A stretch of 64,000 bases of DNA from contig NZ_VVIP01000062.1 in NCBI RefSeq assembly GCF_009650435.1, positions 19,226 to 83,225 on the forward strand, in the 5' to 3' direction. Made by a program: the position numbers and the translations under genes. The notes under the pieces were generated by a model. That model worked only from the letters and a program-made list of their open reading frames with translations, was not told where the DNA came from and made no database searches. How positions within the stretch are numbered: the first letter of the stretch is position 1; every line of letters begins with the position of its first letter. Source of the stretch: Foetidibacter luteolus. GTDB lineage: Bacteria; Bacteroidota; Bacteroidia; Chitinophagales; Chitinophagaceae. Shown here one piece after another: positions 1-8,381 of the stretch.

Positions 1-332
1 ATAATTTTAGGCCTGTTTGCACTTTTGGATGAGGGGTGGCAATAGTAGACCCTGCCGCCGGAGAAAATATCGCCTTCCTTAGCCAGTAATTGAAGCATCA
101 GATCATAGGGTGTAAAGCCTAAGGCTAACAGCATACAATCATCACGATAATATGGGCTTACATAATCTTTTGCCTGCATTTGCATGCCTGCCGCCAGTTG
201 TATGGCTTCGTGCCCACGGGAAGTGGAATGTACGTATTTGCAAACCTGCCTGTTGTTTTCATACAGGTCGGCCATGGTTCTGGCAGTGGTCATTAACTGC
301 CATGCTTTGGCAAGAATATCGTTGGTAAGCAT
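1..332 (-). CDS. 2-oxoacid dehydrogenase E1, alpha part (N-terminal fragment, cut by window edge)
   Basis: Reading the minus strand from an ATG at 332 gives about 110 residues running off the left edge. The motif YVHSTSRGHEAIQLAAG, followed by SPYYRDDCMLLALG, is typical of the thiamine-diphosphate E1 alpha part of branched-chain/2-oxoacid dehydrogenases; in Bacteroidota this is often one polypeptide of about 650-800 residues with alpha and beta parts fused. An in-frame TAA lies 17 codons upstream and no other ATG intervenes, so the start is well constrained. The family decarboxylates 2-oxoacids and passes the acyl group to a lipoyl E2 in the cytoplasm. It lies 75 nt after the PhnZ-like gene on the same strand. 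A metabolic link to that gene is not shown. The substrate cannot be told from the fragment. Confidence 0.75.
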   Translation of the reverse strand, partial: MLTNDILAKAWQLMTTARTMADLYENNRQVCKYVHSTSRGHEAIQLAAGMQMQAKDYVSPYYRDDCMLLALGFTPYDLMLQLLAKEGDIFSGGRVYYCHPSSKSANRPKI

Positions 333-407
333 GCAACAAATGTACGGGCTAAGCCGTATGGCGGTGTTGAGGGCGTTGAGTTTTCTTTACCGGCTGCTGC
401 GCTACTG

Positions 408-989
408 TTACTGTTGCCTGGCCAGCAGGTATTGCAGGGTTAACTGCTTTATCATAGCTATATCCTGTGGGTTTACAGGCTGGTCTTCTTCTTTACCAAG
501 GTCGTCCCAGTAGCGTATTTTAATGTAATCCTGTAAAAGCGGGTCTTTCTCATAAGCCGCGGCTTCGGTTATGCTCATGGGGCCGCCCTGGTATGCCAGT
601 GTAGCTTTGCTGGCGCCGGAAAGCTTTTCATAATAGCCTGGCTCCGCATAGGTTAGGTAACGTTTGGTTGCCACATGGCTGTACACCAGTTTTGCCACAC
701 GTTCAGAAAAACCGTATTGCAACAGCAGGTCGTGGCCCAGTTTATCGTGGTCTTTTTTGCCAAACAGGCCCATTTCCTCCGAATGCTCCAGCAGGTGGCC
801 TATGTCGTGAAAAAAAGCAGCCAGCACCATTTCATCATCATAACCTTCCTGCCGTGCCAGCAAGGCACATTGCACCATGTGCATCAGTTGGGTTACACCT
901 TCTCCATACTCTTCGTTGCCGTGCTGTTCATACAATCTAAAAAGTTCTTCTACTTTTTGCTGAACAGTGACGGGAGTTTCTTTTGTCAT
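408..989 (-). CDS. PhnZ-like HD-domain oxygenase (phosphonate degradation type)
   Basis: This is a 193-residue HD-superfamily protein. It has YGEGVTQLMH around residues 28-37, the metal-binding FFHDIGHLL (His61-Asp62, His65), HD at 81-82, His86, SHVATKRY (His105), then QGGPMS and a late YWDD (Asp162/163). This motif order and the length match the family annotated as phosphonate-degradation-associated HDIG protein, whose studied member PhnZ is a di-iron oxygenase cleaving (R)-1-hydroxy-2-aminoethylphosphonate to glycine and phosphate. It lies 99 nt downstream of the PbfA-like gene, whose studied homologue uses the same substrate. No PhnY-type hydroxylase is in view. The family call is good; the substrate is inferred from motifs and neighbour. 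Confidence 0.75.
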   Translation of the reverse strand: MTKETPVTVQQKVEELFRLYEQHGNEEYGEGVTQLMHMVQCALLARQEGYDDEMVLAAFFHDIGHLLEHSEEMGLFGKKDHDKLGHDLLLQYGFSERVAKLVYSHVATKRYLTYAEPGYYEKLSGASKATLAYQGGPMSITEAAAYEKDPLLQDYIKIRYWDDLGKEEDQPVNPQDIAMIKQLTLQYLLARQQ

Positions 990-1088
990 ACAATTATCTC
1001 TAAGGTTGAATAATAACTTTTTATACTGTTGCCTGCCCGTAGCGCCTCACCCCAACCCCTCTCCGCCCGGAGAGGGGCAAAACAACAC

Positions 1089-2441
1089 TTAGCTACGTAC
1101 AGATTGCAGGCCTTTGTCAATAGCCGACACTACCTTATCGCATTCATCTTTTGTTATTACCAGCGATGGCCGCAGTGTAAGAATATTCCCCTCTATTACT
1201 TTTAGCGCCACACCCTGTTTCATGCAGGTATACATAACCTGCTCAGCCTGCGCAACAGCTCTTTCTTTGGTAGTCCTGTCAGTAACAAGGTCAACACCAA
1301 TGTGCATGCCGCGGCCTGCAATGTTACCAACAAGCGCATGTTTGTGTTTTAAGACTTCCAGTTCATCCATCAAATACTGACCCAACATGGCGGCCTGCCG
1401 TACCAGGTTATTTTGTTCAATGTAATTAATGGTAGCCAGGCCTGCCGTACAGCACAACGGATTTTTTTCGTGTGTAAAATGCCCCACTGAACGATGCTGC
1501 AGAACGTTGTACTTTTCCCAGGTTACTATTCCTGCCAGGGGCAGCAGGCCGCCGCCCAAAGACTTGCCCAGCACCAATACATCCGGCGTTACATAATGCT
1601 CGCAGGCAAACCATTTACCGGTACGGCCAAAGCCTTCAATAATTTCATCGAACACCAGGAAAATACCATGCGCATCGCAAATACGCCGCACCTCGCTCCA
1701 ATAATAGGTGGAAGGCACAACCGGCGTGGAGGAGATGGGCTCAGCCACTATGGCCGCAACATCAGGATGCCGTTTAATGATGGTGGTAATTTGTCTCAGG
1801 TAAGCATCGTCAATAGCCTGCTCGTCCGTTAAGCCCCAGGGGTTGCGGTAATAGTTGGGAAACTCCACATGAAAAGCACCCGGCATCATGGGGCCTTGCC
1901 CGTTGGAAAAATGCTCCTCGCCACCAACCGTTGAAGCCTGGAAACCGTTGCCATGGTAAGAATCCCAATAAGAGATGGTTTTCCAGCGGCCCGTTACCTG
2001 TTTGGCAATAGCGATGGCCATTTCAATGGCTTCGCTGCCGCCCGGACAAAACAGTACACGGCTAAGGCCATCCGGCGTTATTTCAGTTAGTTTTTTTGCC
2101 AGTTGTATGGCCGGAATGTTGGTATAACGGCGTGGTGTAAATGCTAACTGCTTCTGCAATTGTTCAATAACCGCGCTGATAACAGCAGGGTTGCTGAAAC
2201 CGGCATTGTGCACGCCATTGCCGTGCAAATCAATGTATTGATTGCCCTGGAGGTCGTAAATGCTGGCGCCGGCGGTTTTGGAGAGCACATTCATTACCGG
2301 CGTAGAAAGCGCCTGGTGCAAAAAATAGGTAGCATCTTCCTTGAGCCAGTAACGGGTTTCATTATCAAGACTGTTGGTGTATTCTTCTCTTAACGATGTG
2401 CCGTTGATATCTCCCTGTTCCCTGGAAATCTGGTGTGTCAT
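1089..2441 (-). CDS. Class-III PLP enzyme, PbfA-like (R)-1-hydroxy-2-aminoethylphosphonate ammonia-lyase
   Basis: A 450-residue fold-type I PLP enzyme of the class-III aminotransferase family. FDEI at 264-267 supplies the PLP-ring Asp265, and GKSLGGG carries the Schiff-base Lys293. The N-terminal stretch FLHQALSTPVMNVL, then LHGNGVHNAGF and TPRRYTN, resembles PbfA, which eliminates ammonia from (R)-1-hydroxy-2-aminoethylphosphonate to give phosphonoacetaldehyde. The adjacent downstream gene encodes a PhnZ-like oxygenase of the same pathway, which raises the likelihood. The alternative is an ordinary omega-transaminase (for example 4-aminobutyrate or glutamate-semialdehyde type). Neither a phosphonatase nor a phosphonoacetaldehyde dehydrogenase is in the window. 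Confidence 0.65.
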   Translation of the reverse strand: MTHQISREQGDINGTSLREEYTNSLDNETRYWLKEDATYFLHQALSTPVMNVLSKTAGASIYDLQGNQYIDLHGNGVHNAGFSNPAVISAVIEQLQKQLAFTPRRYTNIPAIQLAKKLTEITPDGLSRVLFCPGGSEAIEMAIAIAKQVTGRWKTISYWDSYHGNGFQASTVGGEEHFSNGQGPMMPGAFHVEFPNYYRNPWGLTDEQAIDDAYLRQITTIIKRHPDVAAIVAEPISSTPVVPSTYYWSEVRRICDAHGIFLVFDEIIEGFGRTGKWFACEHYVTPDVLVLGKSLGGGLLPLAGIVTWEKYNVLQHRSVGHFTHEKNPLCCTAGLATINYIEQNNLVRQAAMLGQYLMDELEVLKHKHALVGNIAGRGMHIGVDLVTDRTTKERAVAQAEQVMYTCMKQGVALKVIEGNILTLRPSLVITKDECDKVVSAIDKGLQSVRS

Positions 2442-2570
2442 AATTTAGTGGCTTGCGAAAATAAAGTTACAAATACTATACTAAGTTTAGTATTAATAAA
2501 CTATTATGTTTCGTATTTTTTATCAGAACTTCCTTTACGGACAACAAGAGAGGCATATTATTTCCGGGAA

Positions 2571-2665
2571 GGGGAGTTATTATGGGCCCGGCGGCAGGAA
2601 CTACCAGGAGGCTTCCGTTGCGTCGCACTCTTCAGGGTTCTGTTCTTTATTCGCCAGCATTGCCG
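2571..2665 (+). repeat. R1 dispersed repeat, copy 1
   Basis: About 90 nt beginning TTATTATGGGCCCGG and containing GGCTTCCGTTGCGTCGCA followed by CTCTT. The same block recurs near 11.65, 21.5, 28.7, 45.15 and 58.85 kb. It fills most of the gap between the PbfA-like gene and DUF2851. The short open frame it creates is not a gene. Confidence 0.8.
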
Positions 2666-2703
2666 GCACCCCCGGATTTTACCAGCATACTGATCTTGCA
2701 TCT

Positions 2704-3978
2704 TTAACTGGCACGCAGCAATTTATTACCTACAGCGCAATCAAGGCAGCGTTTTTCATCGCAATAGTTTTTCTTTAATTCCAGCAATGCCTGGGAATCG
2801 AAGGCGTTCTGGTGAAGTACAGCCCTTTCCTTCCAGGCAGCCGTTATCTTGTTCTGCTCCGGCGGCAGGTGCATCAGCCAGTTAACCGCTTTATCTTTCC
2901 AGTGCTGTTCCCTGCTGTACACGCCATAAGCGAACAGTACCGGCACTACAGTATTGATGATGATATTGGTTACCATTTGCCCACCCAGCTTCTTTGGTTT
3001 ATAATCGCTGGCTTCATCCAGCTTGTAATGGTAATGCCAGTAATCGTTAGCCGTTACATCCAGCAGTTCTTTAACTGTAGTGATATCTGCCGCCTCTTTT
3101 ACTTTTGAAAACAAATGTACCGCCTGGTATATTAGTGCCGCCAGTTGCGCCAGGCGCAGGGTAGGAAAATTGGCCGGCCGCATCCTTAAAAACATGGGGG
3201 CTTTGTTCAGCGGCGCCAGCTTGTGCATTTTTTTCAGGAACTGGTATTCCCGCTGCAGCAGACGTGGATATTCTTCTTCAAACTCAGCTTCCAGCAGCAG
3301 GGCCTGGCCCAGCAACAGCGCTTCCAGTTGTATTAGCTGGTTTTTGTGTTTGGCCAGCACGTTTACGGGTATGGTTTTGGCCAGTTCCTCAAAACAATGG
3401 GCGTTTACAGTAATACCGAAATTACGAGCCAGCAGCCACCAGAAAGTTTCCTCCCAGTGGCCATTGCTTTTACCAAGCAGGTTGATGATGGTTTCTGCCC
3501 GGCGTGACAAACGTTCTATCAGCAGCCGTTCTTTCCAGGCCATCCAGCCCAGCCCGCTTAGGACAGGTAACTGGTTGCCGCAGGCGATAAAGCTTTTGGC
3601 ATTCATGAGCGCTTCATATTGCTGCAGCATAATTACCGGCACCAGCGGTTGCAGCTCTAACGTAGGCAGTTCAGCGCCATTGGGCAATGCGATACCCTTA
3701 TCATGCTGCCACACTACATGCAATACTACATTGCTGTAATTAGCATCCCCGGTATGCGCATGCTGCTGCCAGTGTGATGAATATACATGCAGTTCAATAT
3801 TACCGACAAGAATGGTAGCATCTATCCTGATTTTTGCCTCACTGAAATCTGGCCCCTGGTTGGTGTTATATTGGCCCGGATAAATTACCTGCAGGCTTTC
3901 GTTGTTAACTGTTTGCAATTGCTTTTTGCTGAAATATTGAAACTGCCAGATGAATTGAAGCAAGCGTTCTGTAATCAT
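2704..3978 (-). CDS. DUF2851 family protein
   Basis: Starting from MITERLLQFIWQ gives 424 residues. This entry point, followed by YPGQYNTNQGPDF and VGNIELHV, matches DUF2851, a family widespread in Bacteroidota with no established function. An ATG seven codons earlier (3999) is possible, but the family normally begins at the internal methionine. The C-terminus has a CDEKRCLDCAVGNKLL cluster with three cysteines that could bind metal. No signal peptide or membrane segment is seen. The gene stands alone between two repeat-filled gaps. Confidence 0.8.
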   Translation of the reverse strand: MITERLLQFIWQFQYFSKKQLQTVNNESLQVIYPGQYNTNQGPDFSEAKIRIDATILVGNIELHVYSSHWQQHAHTGDANYSNVVLHVVWQHDKGIALPNGAELPTLELQPLVPVIMLQQYEALMNAKSFIACGNQLPVLSGLGWMAWKERLLIERLSRRAETIINLLGKSNGHWEETFWWLLARNFGITVNAHCFEELAKTIPVNVLAKHKNQLIQLEALLLGQALLLEAEFEEEYPRLLQREYQFLKKMHKLAPLNKAPMFLRMRPANFPTLRLAQLAALIYQAVHLFSKVKEAADITTVKELLDVTANDYWHYHYKLDEASDYKPKKLGGQMVTNIIINTVVPVLFAYGVYSREQHWKDKAVNWLMHLPPEQNKITAAWKERAVLHQNAFDSQALLELKKNYCDEKRCLDCAVGNKLLRAS

Positions 3979-4074
3979 GGGTGACGGGTTAAATAGCATA
4001 CCAGATTTTATAACGGAGCAAAAATACGGCTGATAACCTAAAACTGTTGCGTGAAAAATTGCGTTGTGTCACCA

Positions 4075-4192
4075 CCGCGCCAGGGATTGAAGCGGATACC
4101 CCGGTGAGGCCGTCGCAGCGGGGCGTTGTGCCGGAGTATGAGCGGAAAGCCCGGTGCCCATCGCCTTAGCGTGGGCAGGCGCCCTACCCTTT
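4075..4192 (-). repeat. R2 dispersed repeat, copy 1
   Basis: About 115 nt with AGGGATTGAAGCGGATACCC, GTGAGGCCGTCGCAGC and CGGAGTATGAGCGGAAAGCC. Related copies lie at 7.4, 26.5, 37.8, 38.9, 45.0 and 55.0 kb. It separates the DUF2851 and Maf genes. The GGGGGCACCCCC end seen in other copies is degraded here. Confidence 0.75.
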
Positions 4193-4777
4193 TTACTTAT
4201 GCTGCAAATTGCTTAATGCCTGCACCACACGGCTTACAGGCAGGCCCATAACATTGTAGAAATCGCCATTTACGGATGCGATGCCTACAACGCCAATCCA
4301 TTCCTGGATGGCATAGGCGCCGGCTTTGTCGTAAGGCTGGTATTTGTCAACATAAAAAGTTACCTGCTGCAAGGTTAGCTGGTGAAAAAGTACTTCTGTA
4401 ACGTCAGCAAAGGCAGTTTCTGTGTCATGGTGCATTAGTACAACGCCGGTTATAACGCGGTGGCGCTGGCCGGAAAGCGAAGTAAGTATATCAATGGCAT
4501 GCTGCCTGTTGTTGGGCTTGCCGATTACCTGGTTGTTTAGCACCACAATGGTATCGGCAGCGAGTATGGGCCTGGCTGGCAGGCTGTTTTGTATAATGTG
4601 CTGCTGAACGGCTATAGCCTTGTTGCGTGCAATGTGTACAGCAACTTCTTCAACCGGCATGCCCGGGGGAAAGCTTTCGTCTGTAGGGCATACAATGATA
4701 TCGAAAGGCACTTCAGCCCACTCAAGCAATTGCTTGCGCCGCGGCGATTGTGATGCGAGTATGATGTTGGGAAGCAT
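4193..4777 (-). CDS. maf: Maf-family nucleoside triphosphate pyrophosphatase
   Basis: From MLPNIILASQSPRRKQLLEW the protein is 194 residues, the usual size. The signature S-x-SPRR and the later AADTIVV, GKP and AGAYAIQ motifs are those of Maf proteins, which hydrolyse non-canonical or pyrimidine nucleoside triphosphates and can affect septation. A longer frame to 4834 exists, but its extra residues come from a TGAGTGG-type heptamer repeat and are unlikely to be translated. Last gene of the minus-strand run KdsC-like, UbiA, Maf. Confidence 0.88.
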   Translation of the reverse strand: MLPNIILASQSPRRKQLLEWAEVPFDIIVCPTDESFPPGMPVEEVAVHIARNKAIAVQQHIIQNSLPARPILAADTIVVLNNQVIGKPNNRQHAIDILTSLSGQRHRVITGVVLMHHDTETAFADVTEVLFHQLTLQQVTFYVDKYQPYDKAGAYAIQEWIGVVGIASVNGDFYNVMGLPVSRVVQALSNLQHK

Positions 4778-4865
4778 GGTGGTGTGGTGGTGAGTAGTGA
4801 GTGGGGAGTGGTGAATAGTGAGTGGGGAGAACACTTACATTAACACTTACCATTACCGCCCGCCT

Positions 4866-5837
4866 TTATGAATAGATTTTAAAAAATATCATGGATAAAA
4901 TTCCCGTAAACATTACCAGCTTAATAAGAGAGCTAAGGCTATGGTAATCTTTTGGGGTTTGTGCTTTGTACAGCTTTTTAAATATGTAAAACAATGGCGC
5001 TATTACCAGCAGTACCATATAGATAACGCTGCCCCACCAGCCTAATGTTAACGCGTAACCCTGCACAACCAGCAACGCTATAATAATAACACTAAGCCAT
5101 ACGGATACAAATACTTTAGTAGCAATTACGCCCCAAACAATGGGCATTGTTTTGCCACCATAGCGCCTGTCGCCCTCCATGTCTTCCATATCCTTTACCA
5201 CCTCCCTTATCAGCGAGATAATAAATGCAAAGCCAGCATACAGGAAGGTTACCCGTAATATTTTGTTTACGTTAAGCGAGGTTGAGGAAAATACATGGCT
5301 GTTCTCGCTCCATGTAATCACCAGTATTACCCAGGCCGTTAACACAGAGATGAGCACATTGCCGATGAGGAACTTTTTTTTGAAAGAAATAGAATAAACA
5401 AATAACAATGCCACGCAAAGAAAATTGGCCACACCCACCAGGAAGGCCCTGGAAGTAAAATCTATTACAAAGCCCATAACAATGCCGGCTATGCTAAGCG
5501 CCAGGTGCCAAACGATTGTCCAGCGACGGTGGATGATTTTTTCCACCACCATTTTTTCAGGTTTGTTTACCTGGTCTATGTCAAGGTCAAAATAATCGTT
5601 GATGATATAGCCCGCAGCGGCTATTAATACGGAAGAAAGGCACAACAGACCAAAGCGCCAGCCGTAAATATTGGGTACCAACCCGGCCCTGTCGAACACG
5701 GGGCGCACCACGCAATACAGAAAGAGTAACTGGGTTACGGCTATAAAAACCAGGTTGGGCCAGCGTACCAGTCTTATAAATGCGGTTACTAATTTCAAAA
5801 CGGCTATTACTTTTTGTGGTGGATATAGAGTTGGCAA
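4866..5837 (-). CDS. UbiA-family prenyltransferase
   Basis: A 323-residue integral membrane protein with about eight hydrophobic segments. The first aspartate motif NDYFDLDID (Asn80-Asp88) fits NDxxDxxxD, and a second acidic motif VKDMEDMEGDRRYGGKT lies in the C-terminal half. UbiA enzymes transfer prenyl chains to aromatic or glycerol-phosphate acceptors in the membrane; this form resembles the geranylgeranylglycerol-phosphate synthase-like branch common in Bacteroidota. It begins 6 nt after the KdsC-like gene, so the two are almost certainly co-transcribed. The acceptor is not predictable here. Confidence 0.85.
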   Translation of the reverse strand: MPTLYPPQKVIAVLKLVTAFIRLVRWPNLVFIAVTQLLFLYCVVRPVFDRAGLVPNIYGWRFGLLCLSSVLIAAAGYIINDYFDLDIDQVNKPEKMVVEKIIHRRWTIVWHLALSIAGIVMGFVIDFTSRAFLVGVANFLCVALLFVYSISFKKKFLIGNVLISVLTAWVILVITWSENSHVFSSTSLNVNKILRVTFLYAGFAFIISLIREVVKDMEDMEGDRRYGGKTMPIVWGVIATKVFVSVWLSVIIIALLVVQGYALTLGWWGSVIYMVLLVIAPLFYIFKKLYKAQTPKDYHSLSSLIKLVMFTGILSMIFFKIYS

Positions 5838-5843
5838 TGTACC

Positions 5844-6365
5844 TTATTGTGACCTTACCTGCTTGTCGCCCATCCAGTTTCCATTTAATTTTAACACTTT
5901 TTCAATTACATCCCTGGCGCAGCCCATACCACCGCTGAACGGTGAGATGTAGTGGGCAATATCCTTCACTTCAACAACAGCATCGGCGGGGCAGCAAGCC
6001 AGGCCTGCATGGCCCATTACTTCAACATCGGGCACATCATCTCCCATGTACATTACCTGTGCAAAATCAACGCCCTGGCCGCCCATAAAATCACGAAGAC
6101 AGGCCAGCTTATCTTCCACACGCATAAATATACTTTTAATGCCGAGGTATAACAGCCTTTCTTTTACTTCATCAGACGACGCCCCTGAAATTGCCACTAC
6201 ATGATACCCTTTTTTTACAGCCAGTTGCAGGGCATAACCATCTTTTATGTTCATTTTACGGGCCATGGCGCCACCGGGCAACAGCAGCAGGCTGCCATCG
6301 GTAAGTACGCCGTCAATATCAAACACAAAAGTGGTGATGGGCTTAAATAGTTCAAGAACGTTCAT
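5844..6365 (-). CDS. KdsC-like HAD phosphatase (3-deoxy-D-manno-octulosonate 8-phosphate phosphatase type)
   Basis: A 173-residue type-C0 HAD phosphatase. DIDGVLTDG holds the nucleophile Asp16 and the acid Asp18, NIKDGYAL and ISGAS mark motif II, and VMYMGDDVPD is motif IV. Length and motifs match KdsC, which dephosphorylates KDO-8-P for lipopolysaccharide core synthesis. It is first in a tight unit with UbiA and Maf. The nearby AT-rich leader contains short GCTGAT repeats but no clear operator. A related sugar-phosphate phosphatase activity cannot be excluded. Confidence 0.85.
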   Translation of the reverse strand: MNVLELFKPITTFVFDIDGVLTDGSLLLLPGGAMARKMNIKDGYALQLAVKKGYHVVAISGASSDEVKERLLYLGIKSIFMRVEDKLACLRDFMGGQGVDFAQVMYMGDDVPDVEVMGHAGLACCPADAVVEVKDIAHYISPFSGGMGCARDVIEKVLKLNGNWMGDKQVRSQ

Positions 6366-6483
6366 GAATTGATGTATTGATGTGCTGATTAGCTAATTGG
6401 CTGATGTGATAATATGCTGATGCAGGAGTTGGATAAAACCTGAACCAGCACATAACCAAATTACCATATCAGCAAATTTTTAA

Positions 6484-6723
6484 TTATTTCTGGTTATCCC
6501 TCCACTCGTACACCCAGGCGCTCTGTATCATTTCCAGGTGGCCCTCGGTGCTTTGCTCCCTTGTGCCGTGAAAGTTAGGCACCTGCAGCACCCATTCCAG
6601 CAGGTCTGTAAAACGTACGCGGTAAATTCTGCCTTCGGTAAATTCGTCGCCAAACCTTTCATACAGCTTCATAGCAATATCCTCATGGTCGTTCCAGTGT
6701 ATCGGCGGTTCAAAAATTGACAT
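6484..6723 (-). CDS. iscX: IscX-like Fe-S assembly protein
   Basis: A 79-residue acidic protein containing IHWNDHEDIAMKLYERFGD at its start and WVYEWRDNQK at its end, which is the IscX/YfhJ pattern. IscX binds the cysteine desulfurase IscS and iron and tunes Fe-S cluster assembly. It follows the ferredoxin gene with a 53-nt gap, matching the Fdx-IscX order of isc operons, although iscS/iscU are not in the window and hscB is 17 kb away. Confidence 0.85.
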   Translation of the reverse strand: MSIFEPPIHWNDHEDIAMKLYERFGDEFTEGRIYRVRFTDLLEWVLQVPNFHGTREQSTEGHLEMIQSAWVYEWRDNQK

Positions 6724-6776
6724 ATAGCATGTGATATTTAGATAAAAGATTCAGTGCTCAGCTATCCGGTCAAAAG

Positions 6777-7112
6777 TTATTCCCCCAGGAACTGCGTTTG
6801 ATCAGGTAATGTAATTTCAACCAGCCCCCCACCCTGCTGCAGCACACACTGGCAGCCTAACCTTGAGTTGATGCGGGGGTTAACGGCCCTGTCGATAAAA
6901 TCCTCTTCCCTGTCGCTAAGTTCTTCCAGGTAATCCATTCCATCCATCACGTAAATATGACAGGTGCTGCATGCGCATACCGCCCCACAATTGTGGTGCA
7001 GGTGAATATCATTATCCAGGCAAACTTCCAGCAGGCTTTGGTTGCCGGCAATACCAGAAAATGTTACAGGCTCCAATCCTTTCTGCTCAAAGTTTATCTT
7101 AATCGTGTACAT
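6777..7112 (-). CDS. fdx: Isc-type [2Fe-2S] ferredoxin
   Basis: From MYTIKINFEQKGLEP the protein is 111 residues. Cluster ligands are visible in NCGAVCACSTC (spacing C-x5-C-x2-C, with an extra Cys between) and in the later LGCQC. This is the adrenodoxin-like ferredoxin that donates electrons during Fe-S cluster assembly. A methionine 13 codons upstream exists, but the family begins at the chosen one. Upstream of IscX, probably one transcript. Confidence 0.87.
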   Translation of the reverse strand: MYTIKINFEQKGLEPVTFSGIAGNQSLLEVCLDNDIHLHHNCGAVCACSTCHIYVMDGMDYLEELSDREEDFIDRAVNPRINSRLGCQCVLQQGGGLVEITLPDQTQFLGE

Positions 7113-7234
7113 GAATCTCGCAATTAGGGCCGCAAAGCTATTACAAAACAACGGCTTTAAACCGGGCTTTAGCAGGTAAATTGCCAGCGAAAAATAAGCG
7201 CTTAAATAATTTTATGCAAACAGTTGTTTGTTTT

Positions 7235-7378
7235 AGATAAAGTTTCTACATTAGAGCAATGAAAGTAATTCATAACGAATGATGAACTGCTTTCAACAGG
7301 TGTAGAAACCTGCACAAATAAGTGATCGGTTGCTTGCTCATAACAATCCCCGTGAGGTTTTCCCCGCGGGGTTTTTTA
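7235..7378 (+). ncRNA. Putative structured small RNA with intrinsic terminator (6S-like?)
   Basis: No gene fits here. GTTTCTACA at 7242-7250 is perfectly complementary to TGTAGAAAC at 7301-7309, with further pairing inside (GCAATGAAAG against CTGCTTTCAAC), giving a long rod. It is followed by a strong terminator: CCCCGTGAGG, loop TTTT, CCCCGCGGGG, six T (7348-7377). The terminator only works on the plus strand, while both flanking genes are on the minus strand, so it must end a separate transcript. A rod plus terminator of this size recalls Bacteroidota 6S (Flavo-1) RNA, but I could not match a consensus. Confidence 0.4.
7348..7377 (+). terminator. Intrinsic terminator of the putative small RNA
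   Basis: Ten-base-pair GC-rich stem with one mismatch and one G-T pair, a four-nucleotide loop and a run of six T. On the minus strand there is no T run after the stem, so the plus-strand direction is clear. Confidence 0.7.
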
Positions 7379-7407
7379 TTTAGATAACCCACAGCCAGTG
7401 AAACATT

Positions 7408-7525
7408 TAGGGGGTGCCCCCAAGCTGCGCAAGGGGTCGGGCTTTTCGCTTATACTCCGGCACAGATGCCTTGCCGCGATGGCCTCACCGGGGTATACGC
7501 TTCAATCCCTCACCCTAAGGTGTAA
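7408..7525 (+). repeat. R2 dispersed repeat, copy 2
   Basis: Begins GGGGGTGCCCCCAAGCTGCG and ends in CGCTTCAATCCCTCACCC. It is the inverse orientation of the copy at 4.1 kb and sits just after the putative RNA terminator. Confidence 0.8.
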
Positions 7526-7560
7526 CCTGTTGCTTATTCGCAATCCTGTATCACTGGAAA

Positions 7561-8322
7561 TCATGAATGGTGCGCAGTAATGCTTTCACTCATTATTTTA
7601 TATAACTGCTGCAGTTGCGGGTAACTACTTAACAAGACCAGGTGGTTTTGAATTGTAGTTACGTCACTTCTAACAGCGGGGCCTGTTTGCATTCCTTCCG
7701 GTGCGTGATGCCGCAGGCGGGTGGCGGTTTCTTCAATTAATGGCAGCAGGTAACCGAATGGAACGTTTTGCTTTTCGCAAAAAGATTTTGCCAGGGTATA
7801 TAAATGATTGGTGAAATTAGAAGTAACCACAGCGCCGATATGTAAGGACAGGCGCTGTTCATCATTTACAACACCGGTTACGGCAGACAAGGTTTGGGCA
7901 AAACTGAGCAGTATGGTTGTAACAGCTTCATCAGACCCATCTACCAGCAAAGGTATAACCGGTATATGCTCGTTTTCTTTCCTGATGCTCTGTAGTGGGT
8001 ATATAACGCCGTAGTTGTCAGAAGCACTTTTCAACACATTCCTGCTTACAGAGCCTGCCGTATGCACAACCAGCCTGTTGTTAAGGGACAACGATGAAGC
8101 CACATGTTCTATGGCTTTATCCGCAACAGCTATCATGTACAACGAAGCATTGCCAGCAATATCTTTTAAATTGGCTATGGCCGTACAGCCAAGTTCGTTC
8201 GCCAAAGCTATTGCATGCTGTTCGTTGCGCCCCCATACCTGCAACACTGTATGCCCACAACGTACCATTAACCTGCCTAGTACCGCAGCAACATTACCCG
8301 TACCGATGATAACAACATCCAT
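7561..8322 (-). CDS. DUF2520 / Rossmann-like NAD(P)-binding protein
   Basis: A 253-residue protein. An N-terminal Rossmann fold opens with VVIIGTGNVAAVLG (residues 3-16). The second half, with HIGAVVTSNFTNHLYTLA and PAVRSDVTTIQNHL, matches DUF2520, the helical domain paired with ProC/F420-dependent-like oxidoreductase folds. The biochemical reaction of the family is not established; it is usually annotated as a predicted short-chain or 6-phosphogluconate-like dehydrogenase. It is divergent from the hydrolase gene at 8382, sharing a 59-nt promoter region. Confidence 0.82.
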   Translation of the reverse strand: MDVVIIGTGNVAAVLGRLMVRCGHTVLQVWGRNEQHAIALANELGCTAIANLKDIAGNASLYMIAVADKAIEHVASSLSLNNRLVVHTAGSVSRNVLKSASDNYGVIYPLQSIRKENEHIPVIPLLVDGSDEAVTTILLSFAQTLSAVTGVVNDEQRLSLHIGAVVTSNFTNHLYTLAKSFCEKQNVPFGYLLPLIEETATRLRHHAPEGMQTGPAVRSDVTTIQNHLVLLSSYPQLQQLYKIMSESITAHHS

Positions 8323-8381
8323 AACTTTGAATTTTACAAAACCGCTACCGCATTACCTGGTAACACTAAACATCCACCGCG

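Noticed and set aside
2433..2693. Plus-strand open frames with YGPG...EASVASHS peptides (also at 21454-21669, 28658-28861 and minus 58799-58999)
   Set aside because: They are translations of R1. Frames begin and end differently in each copy and carry no domain.
4778..4834. 19-residue N-terminal extension of Maf
   Set aside because: The extra residues are encoded by heptamer repeats, while the internal methionine gives the exact family N-terminus.
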